Source: an uncultured Lachnospiraceae bacterium (GTDB taxonomy: Bacteria; Bacillota; Clostridia; Lachnospirales; Lachnospiraceae). Taken from it: DNA of 64,000 nucleotides. This document shows, piece after piece, positions 47,457 through 55,787 of this stretch. Position 1 is the stretch's first letter. Every line of letters begins with the position of its first letter. The position numbers were made by a program, and so were the translations under genes. Location of the stretch: contig CAMJHQ010000003.1 in NCBI GenBank assembly GCA_946405625.1, forward strand, positions 62,001 to 126,000, written 5' to 3'. The notes beneath the pieces were generated by a model. That model ran no database searches, was not told the origin of the DNA, and saw only the letters and a list, made by a program, of their open reading frames with translations.

Positions 47457-48314
47457 TTACCTCTCAACTTTGTCAAATGTAATTCTTCCAAGTCGTCCGC
47501 TTCTCAGATCATCAATAATCAATCTTGAAGCTTTTTCAATATCAGCTACCCCGCCTTTTTTAAGACATTTCTTTTCGAGAGCTATTTTTTCCATAAGGAC
47601 CAGCGTATCATCATCCTCAAGTTTATACCTCTCAGATATATTATTGCAATAATATTTTTGAAGATACTTAAGCATCTCAAAACAAATATCAGCAATATCT
47701 AATATATTATCGTTGATTGAACCGATAAATGCAAGCTTATATCCTACAGACATATCTTCGAATTTAGGCCATAAAATTCCGGGAGTATCAAGAAGATTTA
47801 TCTCATTAGACATTCTGATCCATTGATTTCCTCTTGTAACACCTGGTTTATTACCTGTCTTTGTCGATGCACGTCCGACAAACGAATTGATAAATGTAGA
47901 CTTACCGACATTGGGAATCCCCGCAACCATAGCCTTTACCGGACGGTTCATTATGCCTCTGCGTCTGTCTCTTTCTATCTTCTCTTTACAGGCTTCCTTT
48001 ACAGCTCCGCTGACTTTGAGTGCTTCCTTACGATTTCTTGAATCGAGCGGAACAACCTGTATTCCCTGAGAAGTATATAGATCGATCCATTTTTTTGTCT
48101 CGGAAGGATCGGCAAGATCGGTCTTGTTAAGAAGAATAACCCTTCCTTTTCCTTTTCCGAGCTCGTCAATATCCGGATTTCTGCTGGACGCAGGAACTCT
48201 GGCATCAAGAATCTCAATGATGCAGTCAACCAGCTTCAGATCCTCCTGCATTTTTCTCTTGGCACCGGTCATATGTCCGGGATACCAATTTATATTGGAA
48301 TTCATATCACTCAT
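47457..48314 (-). CDS. rbgA: Ribosome biogenesis GTPase YlqF/RbgA
   Basis: A 285-residue circularly permuted GTPase needed late in 50S assembly. The motif order is permuted: LLNKTDLAD (G4) comes before GIPNVGKSTFIN (G1) and LLDTPGILWPKF (G3). The N-terminal NWYPGHMTGAKRKM is typical. It lies between two signal peptidase genes, two and five bases from them. Confidence 0.97.
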   Translation of the reverse strand: MSDMNSNINWYPGHMTGAKRKMQEDLKLVDCIIEILDARVPASSRNPDIDELGKGKGRVILLNKTDLADPSETKKWIDLYTSQGIQVVPLDSRNRKEALKVSGAVKEACKEKIERDRRRGIMNRPVKAMVAGIPNVGKSTFINSFVGRASTKTGNKPGVTRGNQWIRMSNEINLLDTPGILWPKFEDMSVGYKLAFIGSINDNILDIADICFEMLKYLQKYYCNNISERYKLEDDDTLVLMEKIALEKKCLKKGGVADIEKASRLIIDDLRSGRLGRITFDKVER

Positions 48315-48316
48315 GA

Positions 48317-48913
48317 CTATTTAATCTTTCCTGACTTTTCTTTCGGAAGAATCCGATAAATGATCTTTCCCTTTATCTCATTTGCCTGAACATTTCCGAA
48401 ATTTACAAATCTTGAATCTTCACTGTGTTCCGTGTTATCACCCAGAACAAAATATTCATCATCTCCGAGTTTGACAGGTCTGTTAAGCCTGCCCATCTGA
48501 TCAACATATTTGCATGGAATATCATCATCAACCTGCTGTCCGTTAACTACAAGTATTCCTCCGACTATGGATATTGTATCACCCGGAAGGCCGATCACTC
48601 TTTTTATATCATAATATTCATTTGATCCGAATCTTTGGATTGCAACTATATCATATCTTTCAACATCGCTGAACATATAACTGCACTTACAGAGTATAAG
48701 TTCGTCATTATGCTGCAACGTTCCCTCCATTGATGGTCCTGTCATAAAGACCGTACAGAAAAAGAAGGCATAAAAAGCATAGCCGAGTACAGCCGCTGCA
48801 AGAATGACCAGAGAATAATTGAGAATCTTTCTGACCTTTTTAGAAGACTTCTTCTTTTCCTCAAGTTCTCCCTTTAAGAGATATTCTATTGAATTCTTAT
48901 TCTTCTTCGACAT
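48317..48913 (-). CDS. lepB: Signal peptidase I (second copy)
   Basis: A 198-residue type I signal peptidase with one N-terminal membrane segment (YSLVILAAAVLGYAFYAFFF). The catalytic Ser is in TGPSMEGTL, the Lys in YDIKRVIGLPGDTI, and GDNTEHSEDSR follows. The ATG at 48911-48913 after GAGGG is preferred over the TTG in the track. It differs clearly from the copy at 46510, so the two are not a recent duplication. Confidence 0.94.
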   Translation of the reverse strand: MSKKNKNSIEYLLKGELEEKKKSSKKVRKILNYSLVILAAAVLGYAFYAFFFCTVFMTGPSMEGTLQHNDELILCKCSYMFSDVERYDIVAIQRFGSNEYYDIKRVIGLPGDTISIVGGILVVNGQQVDDDIPCKYVDQMGRLNRPVKLGDDEYFVLGDNTEHSEDSRFVNFGNVQANEIKGKIIYRILPKEKSGKIK

Positions 48914-49037
48914 ATCAACCCTCAAACGAGCAAACAAAGAATATTCTTATTATAATATATTGAATCGGTTTATAAATGTTGAATTTCTTAATATTATCAT
49001 ATAATCAGATTAATGTTGAAATCCACATTAATAAAGA

Positions 49038-49059
49038 AACCGGAGCAGATGCTCCGGTT
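49038..49059 (-). terminator. Terminator after rplS
   Basis: A perfect 9-bp stem (AACCGGAGC / GCTCCGGTT, 4-base loop) followed by TCTTTATTAA on the minus strand, 20 bases after the rplS stop. Confidence 0.8.
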
Positions 49060-49079
49060 CTTTAATTTGAAAGACTCAA

Positions 49080-49436
49080 TTATTTAATGATTTCCTTAAC
49101 CTTAGCAGCCTTACCTACTCTGTCACGCAGATAGTAGAGCTTAGCACGTCTTGCCTTACCACGTCTAACAACAACGACCTTCTCAACAAGCGGTGAGTTT
49201 ACAGGCCATGTCTTCTCAACACCTACGCCGTTAGAATTCTTTCTTACAGTAAATGTCTGCTTTGCTTTTGAACCCTGGATCTTGATAACTGTACCTTCGA
49301 ATACCTGGATTCTTGACTTCTCACCTTCCTTGATGAGAGCTGATACCTTAACAGTATCACCTACATTAAAATCAAGTGGTGTCTCTCTGAGCTGAGCATC
49401 CTCGATGCCCTTGATGATTTCCTCGTAACTCTTCAT
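49080..49436 (-). CDS. rplS: 50S ribosomal protein L19
   Basis: A 118-residue protein at the subunit interface. [51 protein letters not shown] and [25 protein letters not shown] identify it. A long leader and a promoter lie upstream. In Firmicutes rplS is commonly followed by lepB and rbgA, as here. Confidence 0.98.
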   Translation of the reverse strand: MKSYEEIIKGIEDAQLRETPLDFNVGDTVKVSALIKEGEKSRIQVFEGTVIKIQGSKAKQTFTVRKNSNGVGVEKTWPVNSPLVEKVVVVRRGKARRAKLYYLRDRVGKAAKVKEIIK

Positions 49437-49554
49437 GTTACAAACCTCCGTCTATTAAAAATTCGGACGTTCTTACAATCTTGTTAACATCAGTTTATAT
49501 AATGATGCCATAAGGCTTAAATACTGACAATTGCAGCGGACCGTCTTAAACAAC
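49437..49554 (-). promoter_or_regulatory. Long rplS leader, candidate L19 leader
   Basis: About 118 untranslated bases separate the likely transcription start from the rplS ATG. The minus-strand sequence starts with GACGGTCCGCTGCAATTG and ends with AACGTCC...GACGGAGG, which could pair across the leader. An L19 autoregulatory leader is known in Firmicutes at this place; the match is inferred. Confidence 0.45.
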
Positions 49555-49560
49555 TTGGAT

Positions 49561-49589
49561 ATAATATCATAACGTTCACATAAAATCAA
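49561..49589 (-). promoter_or_regulatory. Promoter of rplS
   Basis: TTGATT (49584-49589) and TATTAT (49561-49566) are 17 bp apart on the minus strand. Between here and the plus-strand promoter at 49747 lie about 155 AT-rich bases in which I see nothing. Confidence 0.6.
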
Positions 49590-49746
49590 GCAGAATTAAA
49601 TCATATTTTGAATTATAATAAAAATAGAATTATCGTTTTCAGTAACAATAACGAAAGAGATTTACATAATCTCGGCTAAAAATCAGCTTTTTTATAAAAA
49701 ATGACAAAATTATACAATTAATTTACAATTTTATTGTTAATGTTGT

Positions 49747-49775
49747 TTGCTAATTTGACAATAATGTATTATAAT
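49747..49775 (+). promoter_or_regulatory. Promoter of the plus-strand small gene
   Basis: TTGCTA (49747-49752) and a perfect TATAAT (49770-49775) are 17 bp apart. The nearby TTGACA at 49755 is only 9 bp from the -10 box and so is not used in this reading. Transcription would start near 49782 and leave a 70-base leader. Confidence 0.65.
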
Positions 49776-49851
49776 TAAACAAGAAACTGATTGATCCATA
49801 TATCATCAATACATTAAGAATCTATACTTATATGGGAGAGGTAACGATTAT

Positions 49852-50088
49852 ATGGCTATGGTTATGTATCACTGCAAATCTACATCTCAGGGAAAAAATA
49901 TTTCCGCAAAAAATCCTAAAGAGGCAGCTTTAGTTTTCCTCGATGAAGTACTTATGGGAATGTATAAGGTGAAACTTAAGAAGGTTAACGCCAGAAAGTA
50001 CAAGGAAGCACCTGATCTCACCGTTGTTGTAACAGATTCATCATCAGGAAAGGAATTTTATTTCCAATATGCCAGCATGACGCATTGA
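49852..50088 (+). CDS. Small orphan protein on the opposite strand, unknown function
   Basis: A 78-residue protein, the only supported plus-strand gene in the window. It is slightly basic and soluble, with MYHCKSTSQGKNISAKNPKEAALVFLDEVLMG and a beta-rich tail (DLTVVVTDSSSGKEFYFQYASMTH). I do not recognise a family. It has GAGAGG ten bases before the ATG, a promoter and a strong terminator of its own, which argues for a real, separately controlled gene. A start at the second or third ATG is possible. It lies between the divergent rplS and convergent beta-helix genes. Confidence 0.8.
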   Translation: MAMVMYHCKSTSQGKNISAKNPKEAALVFLDEVLMGMYKVKLKKVNARKYKEAPDLTVVVTDSSSGKEFYFQYASMTH

Positions 50089-50137
50089 TATAGTTTAGAA
50101 TATATCAGCAAAATAACTTAATACTAGAATTATCCGA

Positions 50138-50177
50138 ATACGGCTTACCTTAAACGGTAAGCCGTATCTTTTTCTTT
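50138..50177 (+). terminator. Terminator of the plus-strand small gene
   Basis: A perfect 12-bp stem (ATACGGCTTACC / GGTAAGCCGTAT, 6-base loop) followed by CTTTTTCTTT on the plus strand. It overlaps the end of the convergent gene by two bases; no T-run follows in the other direction. Confidence 0.9.
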
Positions 50178-52137
50178 AAAGATTTCTCGGGTCAATATTA
50201 TAAACCTTATCAAATATAAGTTCATTAAAAGGTCCCGGCAGAACAGCACCGGTCTTTCTTGAAATTCCATTTAAATCTTCGGTAATCCTCTTATCTCCTT
50301 CTACACTATTCATGTCATCAACATTATAAATATATCTTCCTTCCGGTAAAGGTCCGAAGCTCGGAGGTAAAGAATCTGATTTTCTGATTTCAAGAGTAAG
50401 CCTGTCCGTATCAACATCAAAATCAAACCAGCCCTCACAACCTGTAATATCGAATCCGTAAAATTCTCTCCATGCCTTAAGATCAAGACATACTTCAGGT
50501 TCAGGATACATTATCCTCAGATCTCCGCCGTTCACCTGATGAATATATGCATTCCCTTCGGATGAATTGTCCTTCGTTGGGAAACATACTGCGCCAACTC
50601 CGCAATTATATATTATATTATTAAGAAGCTTCGCATCTCTTGAAGTACCACCTCTGTCCCCCGGCATAAGTCGGAATGCAACAGGCTTCGCATAATAAGC
50701 ATAAGCTCTGATCTTTCCGAAGAAGTTATTCACGAGCTGCATACGGTCTGTTCCTTCACCGTAAACACCGTAGCCGTTTATTATGCTGTCCTCAACATTT
50801 TTATACCATCCGCTTGAGCCCGGCTCGTCAGGAATGTCCTTCTCATTAAATCTTCCTTCGATATTCCAGAAGATGTTGTTATCTATAAGATTTATTCCTT
50901 CTCTTGTACATTCAATAAAGATTGCTTCTCTCTGCTCGACACCATCCAGGAAAAGGTTCTGCGTGATACGATTATTTACATTTGCGACATCGAGCCATAT
51001 GCAGTCGCATCTGTAGGTATTCCGGAATACATTTCTTCTGATAAGAGCATTCTCACTTCCGTGGAATTTAAGACCTGCCGCTTCCCAGGAAAGCTCCATC
51101 TTCTGCCAGCCAGTACCCTCGATCAGATTATCCTCAACAAGCATATTCTTTGCGAAAAGTCCGGCGATTCCGCATACACCGGCATCCTTGATATGACATC
51201 TTCTTATAATGGAATATCCTGCGACTCTGTCAAAATCTATATTATGATGCCAGCATTCATTACCTACATCAATCGCTACAGCATTAGACCAGTCAACTGT
51301 ACAGTCTTCAATAATCCAGTGATGGCCTCTATATGCGGAGATTGCACCTCTCTGAGGAACAGGCGCACCCATAGCTGCATGTGCGCAGACAAGTCCCTTA
51401 ACCTTTATATATGAAAGATAAGGTATCTTCGGTGCAAAGCACTGCTCTCTTACTGTTATTTCAATCTTATGATCCTTCGGATCCTCGTCACCCGGAAGTC
51501 TGAAATGTACAGTCTGTCCATTTGCTTCAACCCAGTATGAACCTTCGATATCACTCATACCACTGTAAAGTGGAACCTGCTGCAGCGGTTTGCCGTCACA
51601 GAATATCATTCCTCTTCTGTTAAGATACGGTGTCATATCTGTCTTATCATATTCAATGAAAAGTCTGTCATGTATTATGTTAACCGCACAGAATGGATTA
51701 TAGCCTCTGAACATATCAGGATCGAGACTATGGCTCCATATCTTCATATTATAGTTTTTCTTATCTTCAGGATAAGCAGGATTCCATCTTCTCCAATCCT
51801 CGCTAAGACTGAAATCAGTAACGACTTCGGAAGCCTTAATAATAACCGTACCCGGGTTTGCTGCTTCATAGCATATCATCGAATCAGGACCGTTACCGCC
51901 TGCCTTCGGAGAAACACATTCATGGTATTCTCCGGGCCCAATGATTATATGAGTTCCTGCAACAGCTTTATCAGCCGCTGCTTGAATTGTCTTAAATGGC
52001 GCACCCTCAGTTCCGTCATTATCATCTGATGCTTTCGGATCATTTTGAGAAACATAAAGCACAGAACTATAAACTGTTTCTTTCTCCCAAAAATCAAAAT
52101 TTCTTCCATCAGGTAAAAGCACTTCTTTAAATTGCAT
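50176..52137 (-). CDS. Right-handed beta-helix protein, GH120-like glycosidase candidate
   Basis: A 653-residue cytoplasmic protein without signal peptide. The N-terminal SDDNDGTEGAPFKTIQAAADKAVAGTHIIIGPGEYHECV and later repeats (IIEDCTVDWSNA, MLVEDNLIEGTG, ALIRRNVFRNTY, LIDNNIFWN) form a parallel beta-helix with an inserted beta domain (about 150-235). From memory, the layout follows GH120 beta-xylosidases, whose catalytic Asp and Glu lie in WLD and VFVE segments; here they would be Asp383 in CIWLDVANVN and Glu409 in AIFIECTREG. The start at 52137 follows GGGGGG; the ORF track start is too far upstream. Substrate is likely a short xylan- or pectin-derived sugar, but this is inference. Confidence 0.75.
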   Translation of the reverse strand: MQFKEVLLPDGRNFDFWEKETVYSSVLYVSQNDPKASDDNDGTEGAPFKTIQAAADKAVAGTHIIIGPGEYHECVSPKAGGNGPDSMICYEAANPGTVIIKASEVVTDFSLSEDWRRWNPAYPEDKKNYNMKIWSHSLDPDMFRGYNPFCAVNIIHDRLFIEYDKTDMTPYLNRRGMIFCDGKPLQQVPLYSGMSDIEGSYWVEANGQTVHFRLPGDEDPKDHKIEITVREQCFAPKIPYLSYIKVKGLVCAHAAMGAPVPQRGAISAYRGHHWIIEDCTVDWSNAVAIDVGNECWHHNIDFDRVAGYSIIRRCHIKDAGVCGIAGLFAKNMLVEDNLIEGTGWQKMELSWEAAGLKFHGSENALIRRNVFRNTYRCDCIWLDVANVNNRITQNLFLDGVEQREAIFIECTREGINLIDNNIFWNIEGRFNEKDIPDEPGSSGWYKNVEDSIINGYGVYGEGTDRMQLVNNFFGKIRAYAYYAKPVAFRLMPGDRGGTSRDAKLLNNIIYNCGVGAVCFPTKDNSSEGNAYIHQVNGGDLRIMYPEPEVCLDLKAWREFYGFDITGCEGWFDFDVDTDRLTLEIRKSDSLPPSFGPLPEGRYIYNVDDMNSVEGDKRITEDLNGISRKTGAVLPGPFNELIFDKVYNIDPRNL

Positions 52138-52172
52138 TACATACCCCCCCATTTTGTTAAATAACAACAATC

Positions 52173-52199
52173 GTGGCAGCACGTAAAACATGCTGCCAC
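52173..52199 (-). promoter_or_regulatory. 27-bp palindrome at the transcription start of the beta-helix gene
   Basis: Two perfect 9-bp arms (GTGGCAGCA / TGCTGCCAC) with a nearly symmetric centre lie directly next to the -10 box. The place fits an operator for a repressor of the beta-helix gene. It could also act as a terminator for the upstream small gene (GATTGTTGTTATTT follows), but the T-run is poor. Confidence 0.65.
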
Positions 52200-52227
52200 A
52201 TTATACTTACAAAAAAAATATTAACAA
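52200..52227 (-). promoter_or_regulatory. Promoter of the beta-helix gene
   Basis: TTGTTA (52222-52227) and a perfect TATAAT (52200-52205) are 16 bp apart on the minus strand, followed immediately by the palindrome. Confidence 0.6.
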
Positions 52228-52250
52228 GTCCTTAAGAACTGAATTATCTA

Positions 52251-52595
52251 TTATTCTTCTTTTCCTTTTCCGTTGAATGCTTTTTCTTCAACATAAACCA
52301 TCATATCATAGTGTAAACCATTTAGAATGCCTATAAGTAAACAACCGCCAAGTTGAAATACCCAAATGATATTATAGAAAAATCCGATTATATAAACGAT
52401 AAGCGATATAACAACGCCTATAATGATCTTCACGAGATTCTTCCGTATCCACTTTTTCTTATAAAAATCGATACGTTCAAAAAGCTGTGTATTATTATTG
52501 GCAAGCTTATTAAATTTGCGATTTCTGATTATGAGTACCACAGCAGCAACACCTATATACACGACTAAACCAAAAATGAACTCACTTAATGACAT
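52251..52595 (-). CDS. Small membrane protein of unknown function
   Basis: A 114-residue protein with one N-terminal membrane segment (SEFIFGLVVYIGVAAVVLII), a basic cytoplasmic stretch (FYKKKWIRKNL) and two more segments (IIIGVVISLIVYIIGFFYNII, VFQLGGCLLIGILNGL). No family is recognised. The ATG at 52593-52595 with GAGGGG upstream is preferred over the start in the track. Confidence 0.7.
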   Translation of the reverse strand: MSLSEFIFGLVVYIGVAAVVLIIRNRKFNKLANNNTQLFERIDFYKKKWIRKNLVKIIIGVVISLIVYIIGFFYNIIWVFQLGGCLLIGILNGLHYDMMVYVEEKAFNGKGKEE

Positions 52596-52755
52596 ATCAA
52601 TACCCCTCTTAAATAATTGTATAACATGTAAGTCAAATAGATGGTATAACAATAAGGCACATATTTAGTTTATTTGTTGTGAATGGACTGAAAAATGTCG
52701 TGAAGTGAAAATAAATTATATTATATTACTAACAAGCGTTATATAATTAATTCTA

Positions 52756-53982
52756 TTACATTTCAACCGGAATTCCGTTAACTGTAAGATCATCGGTCAT
52801 CTCTATTACAAGACATTTCTTACCGTCAATAATCCTTGTACCGATGATATCGCTGTGCCTCGAGTTAACTCTGAGGACCATATTGGCATTTCGAACCTCA
52901 TAGCTTCTTGTTGGAGCAACATTATCAGCAAAGAACTTCTCTTCAACCTTTACATTCGGTACAGGGATATCCTGAGGAACAAGAACTGCGTCTGCATCCT
53001 CGGACTTCTTTTCAATCTGCTTCTCACGGATCTTCTTCATATCAAACTGCTCATCGAACTTCGAATCAAACTCCGAAAGCTTCTCCTGTGAGACACCGCT
53101 CTTCTCGAACACATTTCTCATAGTATCTTTATCAAGGAATACAGTCTCTCCCGAAGATTCATCTTTTATAGTCTGTACAGTTTCTCTCAGGTTTTCCTGG
53201 ATTGAAAGTACAGTTTCAAAGCTAGACTCCTCACCGAGAACATCGGATACAAACTCAGTAAAGCCTTCCTTCTGCTGCTTTGCAGGAAGTGTAGCAGAAA
53301 CCTTAAGAACTGTATCGAGAAAGCTGTCCTGAAGATAATCCGTCTTCTTCGCAAAGTAAAGAATCTGCGAATCATCAGAGCTTCTCTCATTAAATGCAGG
53401 AAAGAGGAATCCAACCTCAGGAAGCTCAACTGCGAAAAGCTGTCTCAGAGTATGAATCTCACCGAGATCATCGTCGAAACCGAGACCCGGCTTAGTAAGC
53501 TTCATCGGGCAGATACTGCAGAGTATATACTTATATACCTCATCCGATGCATCATCCATTTCAATTCCATCTGTTGTAACACCCGGAACATCATACGCCT
53601 GATATATAAGAAGGATAAGATAATTACCGACATAGTTATAGGTTTCAATGACCTTCTTATAGAAATCAAGGAGAGCATCCTCATCCTTTAACTCGGAGTT
53701 TCTTATCTTTAAGAGCATGCCTTTACCGTAATCAACATTCTCAGATGTATCATCAAGAAAATCTGCATCCAGAAGATTCTTTCCGGGTGTACCCGAAAGA
53801 GTCTTTCTGAATATCTCGAGATACTTATATTTCTCTTCGTCAGGAAAGCTGTGAAAAGGTTCACTGAATGTCTTAACTATAGACTTCTCACCGTTAACAT
53901 AGCAGCCTGCCATTCTCTCAATATTGCAGTCCTGAATCGTATCAAATAATGATTTTATTTCATTTATCTCTTTCTTAATCAT
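52756..53982 (-). CDS. DUF4317 family protein
   Basis: A 408-residue protein of a family found mainly in gut Clostridia and without known function. The N-terminus IKSLFDTIQDCNIERMAGCYVNGEKSIV and the cysteine-containing LCSICPMKLTKPGL region match my memory of the family. A helical region follows, and the C-terminal beta-rich domain (VLRVNSRHSDIIGTRIIDGKKCLVI) may bind a ligand. It overlaps the VanZ-RDD gene by eight bases and must be co-transcribed. Confidence 0.8.
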   Translation of the reverse strand: MIKKEINEIKSLFDTIQDCNIERMAGCYVNGEKSIVKTFSEPFHSFPDEEKYKYLEIFRKTLSGTPGKNLLDADFLDDTSENVDYGKGMLLKIRNSELKDEDALLDFYKKVIETYNYVGNYLILLIYQAYDVPGVTTDGIEMDDASDEVYKYILCSICPMKLTKPGLGFDDDLGEIHTLRQLFAVELPEVGFLFPAFNERSSDDSQILYFAKKTDYLQDSFLDTVLKVSATLPAKQQKEGFTEFVSDVLGEESSFETVLSIQENLRETVQTIKDESSGETVFLDKDTMRNVFEKSGVSQEKLSEFDSKFDEQFDMKKIREKQIEKKSEDADAVLVPQDIPVPNVKVEEKFFADNVAPTRSYEVRNANMVLRVNSRHSDIIGTRIIDGKKCLVIEMTDDLTVNGIPVEM

Positions 53983-55162
53983 TTACTGACTCCGTTCTTC
54001 TTTTAGGTAATCCGTAAGCCACTTCCTTTGTGTGACTGAAATGGCTATGCGGTAATGTATTCCACTTCTTAACAATATATAATATAAAGCCAAGCATAAG
54101 CGATAACGGAATAAGCGTTAACGCCGATATGATCATCATGTTCTTAAATGTATTATTGAATATAAATACAACCGAAATATATGTCACGCATAGAAGTCCG
54201 GACATATATAGCATAAAGAATTCAAAACAATAAAGAAGAATACTTCTCCATATTATCTGTCTGAACTTCGGTTTCTCTCCATTTTCAGAAACAGTTTTAA
54301 GCTTCAGGATTGCCTGTCCTACAGTCCTGCCTCTTGTAATGCATGGAATAATAATAAAATATAAAAACATAAATCCGATCCATACACTGACTGTTGTAGA
54401 AACGAGAACACCGTTAAGCGGTATGATGAACATTTCTATCAAAGCAAAGAAAACATTACTAAGAACTATATCCAGAATAAAGCCGAAAAACCTTCGGAGT
54501 ATTGTAAGATGTTCGCCTTTTTCATAAGATATTTCATCAATTTCTTCTCTGGTAGGCAGGAATTTACATATAACAGGCTGTATCGCATAACCTATCACTG
54601 CTCCGAGAGTATTGTTGATCAGGTCATCAACTTCTGTATAACGATATGGTTTCGGATATATTCCATAGAGTGCCGAATACTGGGTTGCCTCAAAAAAGAG
54701 ACTTGCACAAAATCCCATAAGTACGGTTTCTCTGAATGTAAATCTGAAATAATATCTGAGATAGATTCCGAGCGGAATTGTCATAACTATATTAAACATC
54801 ACCTGCAAGAAATCCGCACATTTGAGAAATTTTTTCCATACAGATAAATCCGTAATAGTACTAAATCCCAGCCCAACCTTCTGCATTCCCCTGTAAAGAT
54901 CCTTATAAGGAATCCAGCCTATCGGATGATCCGGCATAGCCATAACCGCTTCTTTGGACGGTAAAGGAAGCACAGTGAGCAGAAAAGCACACATAAGATA
55001 AAGAATGAAGGAATAGACAATAATAGTTCTCATTATCGCTATTCCTCCATATTTTCTATAATGTTTGACCACAAAGGGAAGCGTAAACAGTCCTGCTATA
55101 ACAGGAAAAAAAGCACATGCAACCGTAATCGGCTGCATATATGATTTTAAATATTCCATCAT
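53975..55162 (-). CDS. VanZ-RDD fusion membrane protein
   Basis: A 395-residue integral membrane protein. The N-terminal half is VanZ-like (LLTVLPLPS, FNIVMTIPLGIYLRYYF, EATQYSALYG, YTEVDDLINNTLGAVIGY), a family known from teicoplanin resistance. The C-terminal half is an RDD domain (RRFFGFILDIVLSNVFFAL, GRTVGQAILKLKTV). Together about nine to ten membrane spans. The promoter at 55188 shows that translation must begin at the ATG at 55160-55162 (GGAGG upstream), not at 55216 as in the track. Confidence 0.88.
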   Translation of the reverse strand: MMEYLKSYMQPITVACAFFPVIAGLFTLPFVVKHYRKYGGIAIMRTIIVYSFILYLMCAFLLTVLPLPSKEAVMAMPDHPIGWIPYKDLYRGMQKVGLGFSTITDLSVWKKFLKCADFLQVMFNIVMTIPLGIYLRYYFRFTFRETVLMGFCASLFFEATQYSALYGIYPKPYRYTEVDDLINNTLGAVIGYAIQPVICKFLPTREEIDEISYEKGEHLTILRRFFGFILDIVLSNVFFALIEMFIIPLNGVLVSTTVSVWIGFMFLYFIIIPCITRGRTVGQAILKLKTVSENGEKPKFRQIIWRSILLYCFEFFMLYMSGLLCVTYISVVFIFNNTFKNMMIISALTLIPLSLMLGFILYIVKKWNTLPHSHFSHTKEVAYGLPKRRTESVND

Positions 55163-55187
55163 AGTACAATTTCCTCCACAGAGACGA

Positions 55188-55216
55188 ATTGTACCAACTA
55201 CGACTGAGCATGTCAA
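55188..55216 (-). promoter_or_regulatory. Promoter of the VanZ-RDD and DUF4317 genes
   Basis: TTGACA (55211-55216) and TACAAT (55188-55193) are 17 bp apart on the minus strand, with a transcription start expected near 55181, about 20 bases before the ATG. Confidence 0.8.
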
Positions 55217-55268
55217 ACAATTAATGTCCTATATAACAATTCTAATAAATATATATAAAAATAAAAAA

Positions 55269-55679
55269 TTAATTATATATTGGATGCTGTCCGTCAATAT
55301 CAAACACCCATGCATTCTTTTTATAACTTATAAAACTACATCTATATACTCCCGGTCTGACCTTAAATACCGCCCTATACAGATAATATACTTCTCCACT
55401 GTCAGACGTAACAGAAATTCTCCGAACTTCAGGTTTAGCATAATATCTGAGAGTACCGTATTTAATTCCCTGAGCATATGCTTTTCTGATCTGATTGTTT
55501 AATAAATGAACGATAAAAGAAGTAATAAGAATAAAAGGAATTCCGAAAAATAAAAATGCTATGCCTTTTTCGATACTGTTTGTAACAGACAAAACCACAA
55601 CCCCTGTCAAGATCATTGCACTTACAATCCATATAGGAATCCTGTTTGCATTCAAATATGTATTCAGATTTCTGGACAT
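55269..55679 (-). CDS. Small membrane protein of unknown function
   Basis: A 136-residue protein with two N-terminal membrane segments (IWIVSAMILTGVVVLSV, GIAFLFFGIPFILITSFIVHLL) and a C-terminal soluble beta-rich domain (EVRRISVTSDSGEVYYLYRAVFKVRPGVYRCSF). No family recognised. It stands alone between the VanZ-RDD promoter and ybaK. Confidence 0.65.
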   Translation of the reverse strand: MSRNLNTYLNANRIPIWIVSAMILTGVVVLSVTNSIEKGIAFLFFGIPFILITSFIVHLLNNQIRKAYAQGIKYGTLRYYAKPEVRRISVTSDSGEVYYLYRAVFKVRPGVYRCSFISYKKNAWVFDIDGQHPIYN

Positions 55680-55787
55680 AAATACATCACCCTTTCACTA
55701 ATATGACCAATCAATAACAAATAATCTCTTACACATTCATAATTAACAAATTTCAGATAAAACAAAGCTCATTCATATCAAGTATAT

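Noticed and set aside
49755-49775. TTGACA next to TATAAT as a perfect promoter
   Set aside because: The boxes are only 9 bp apart; TTGCTA at 17 bp is the workable -35 box.
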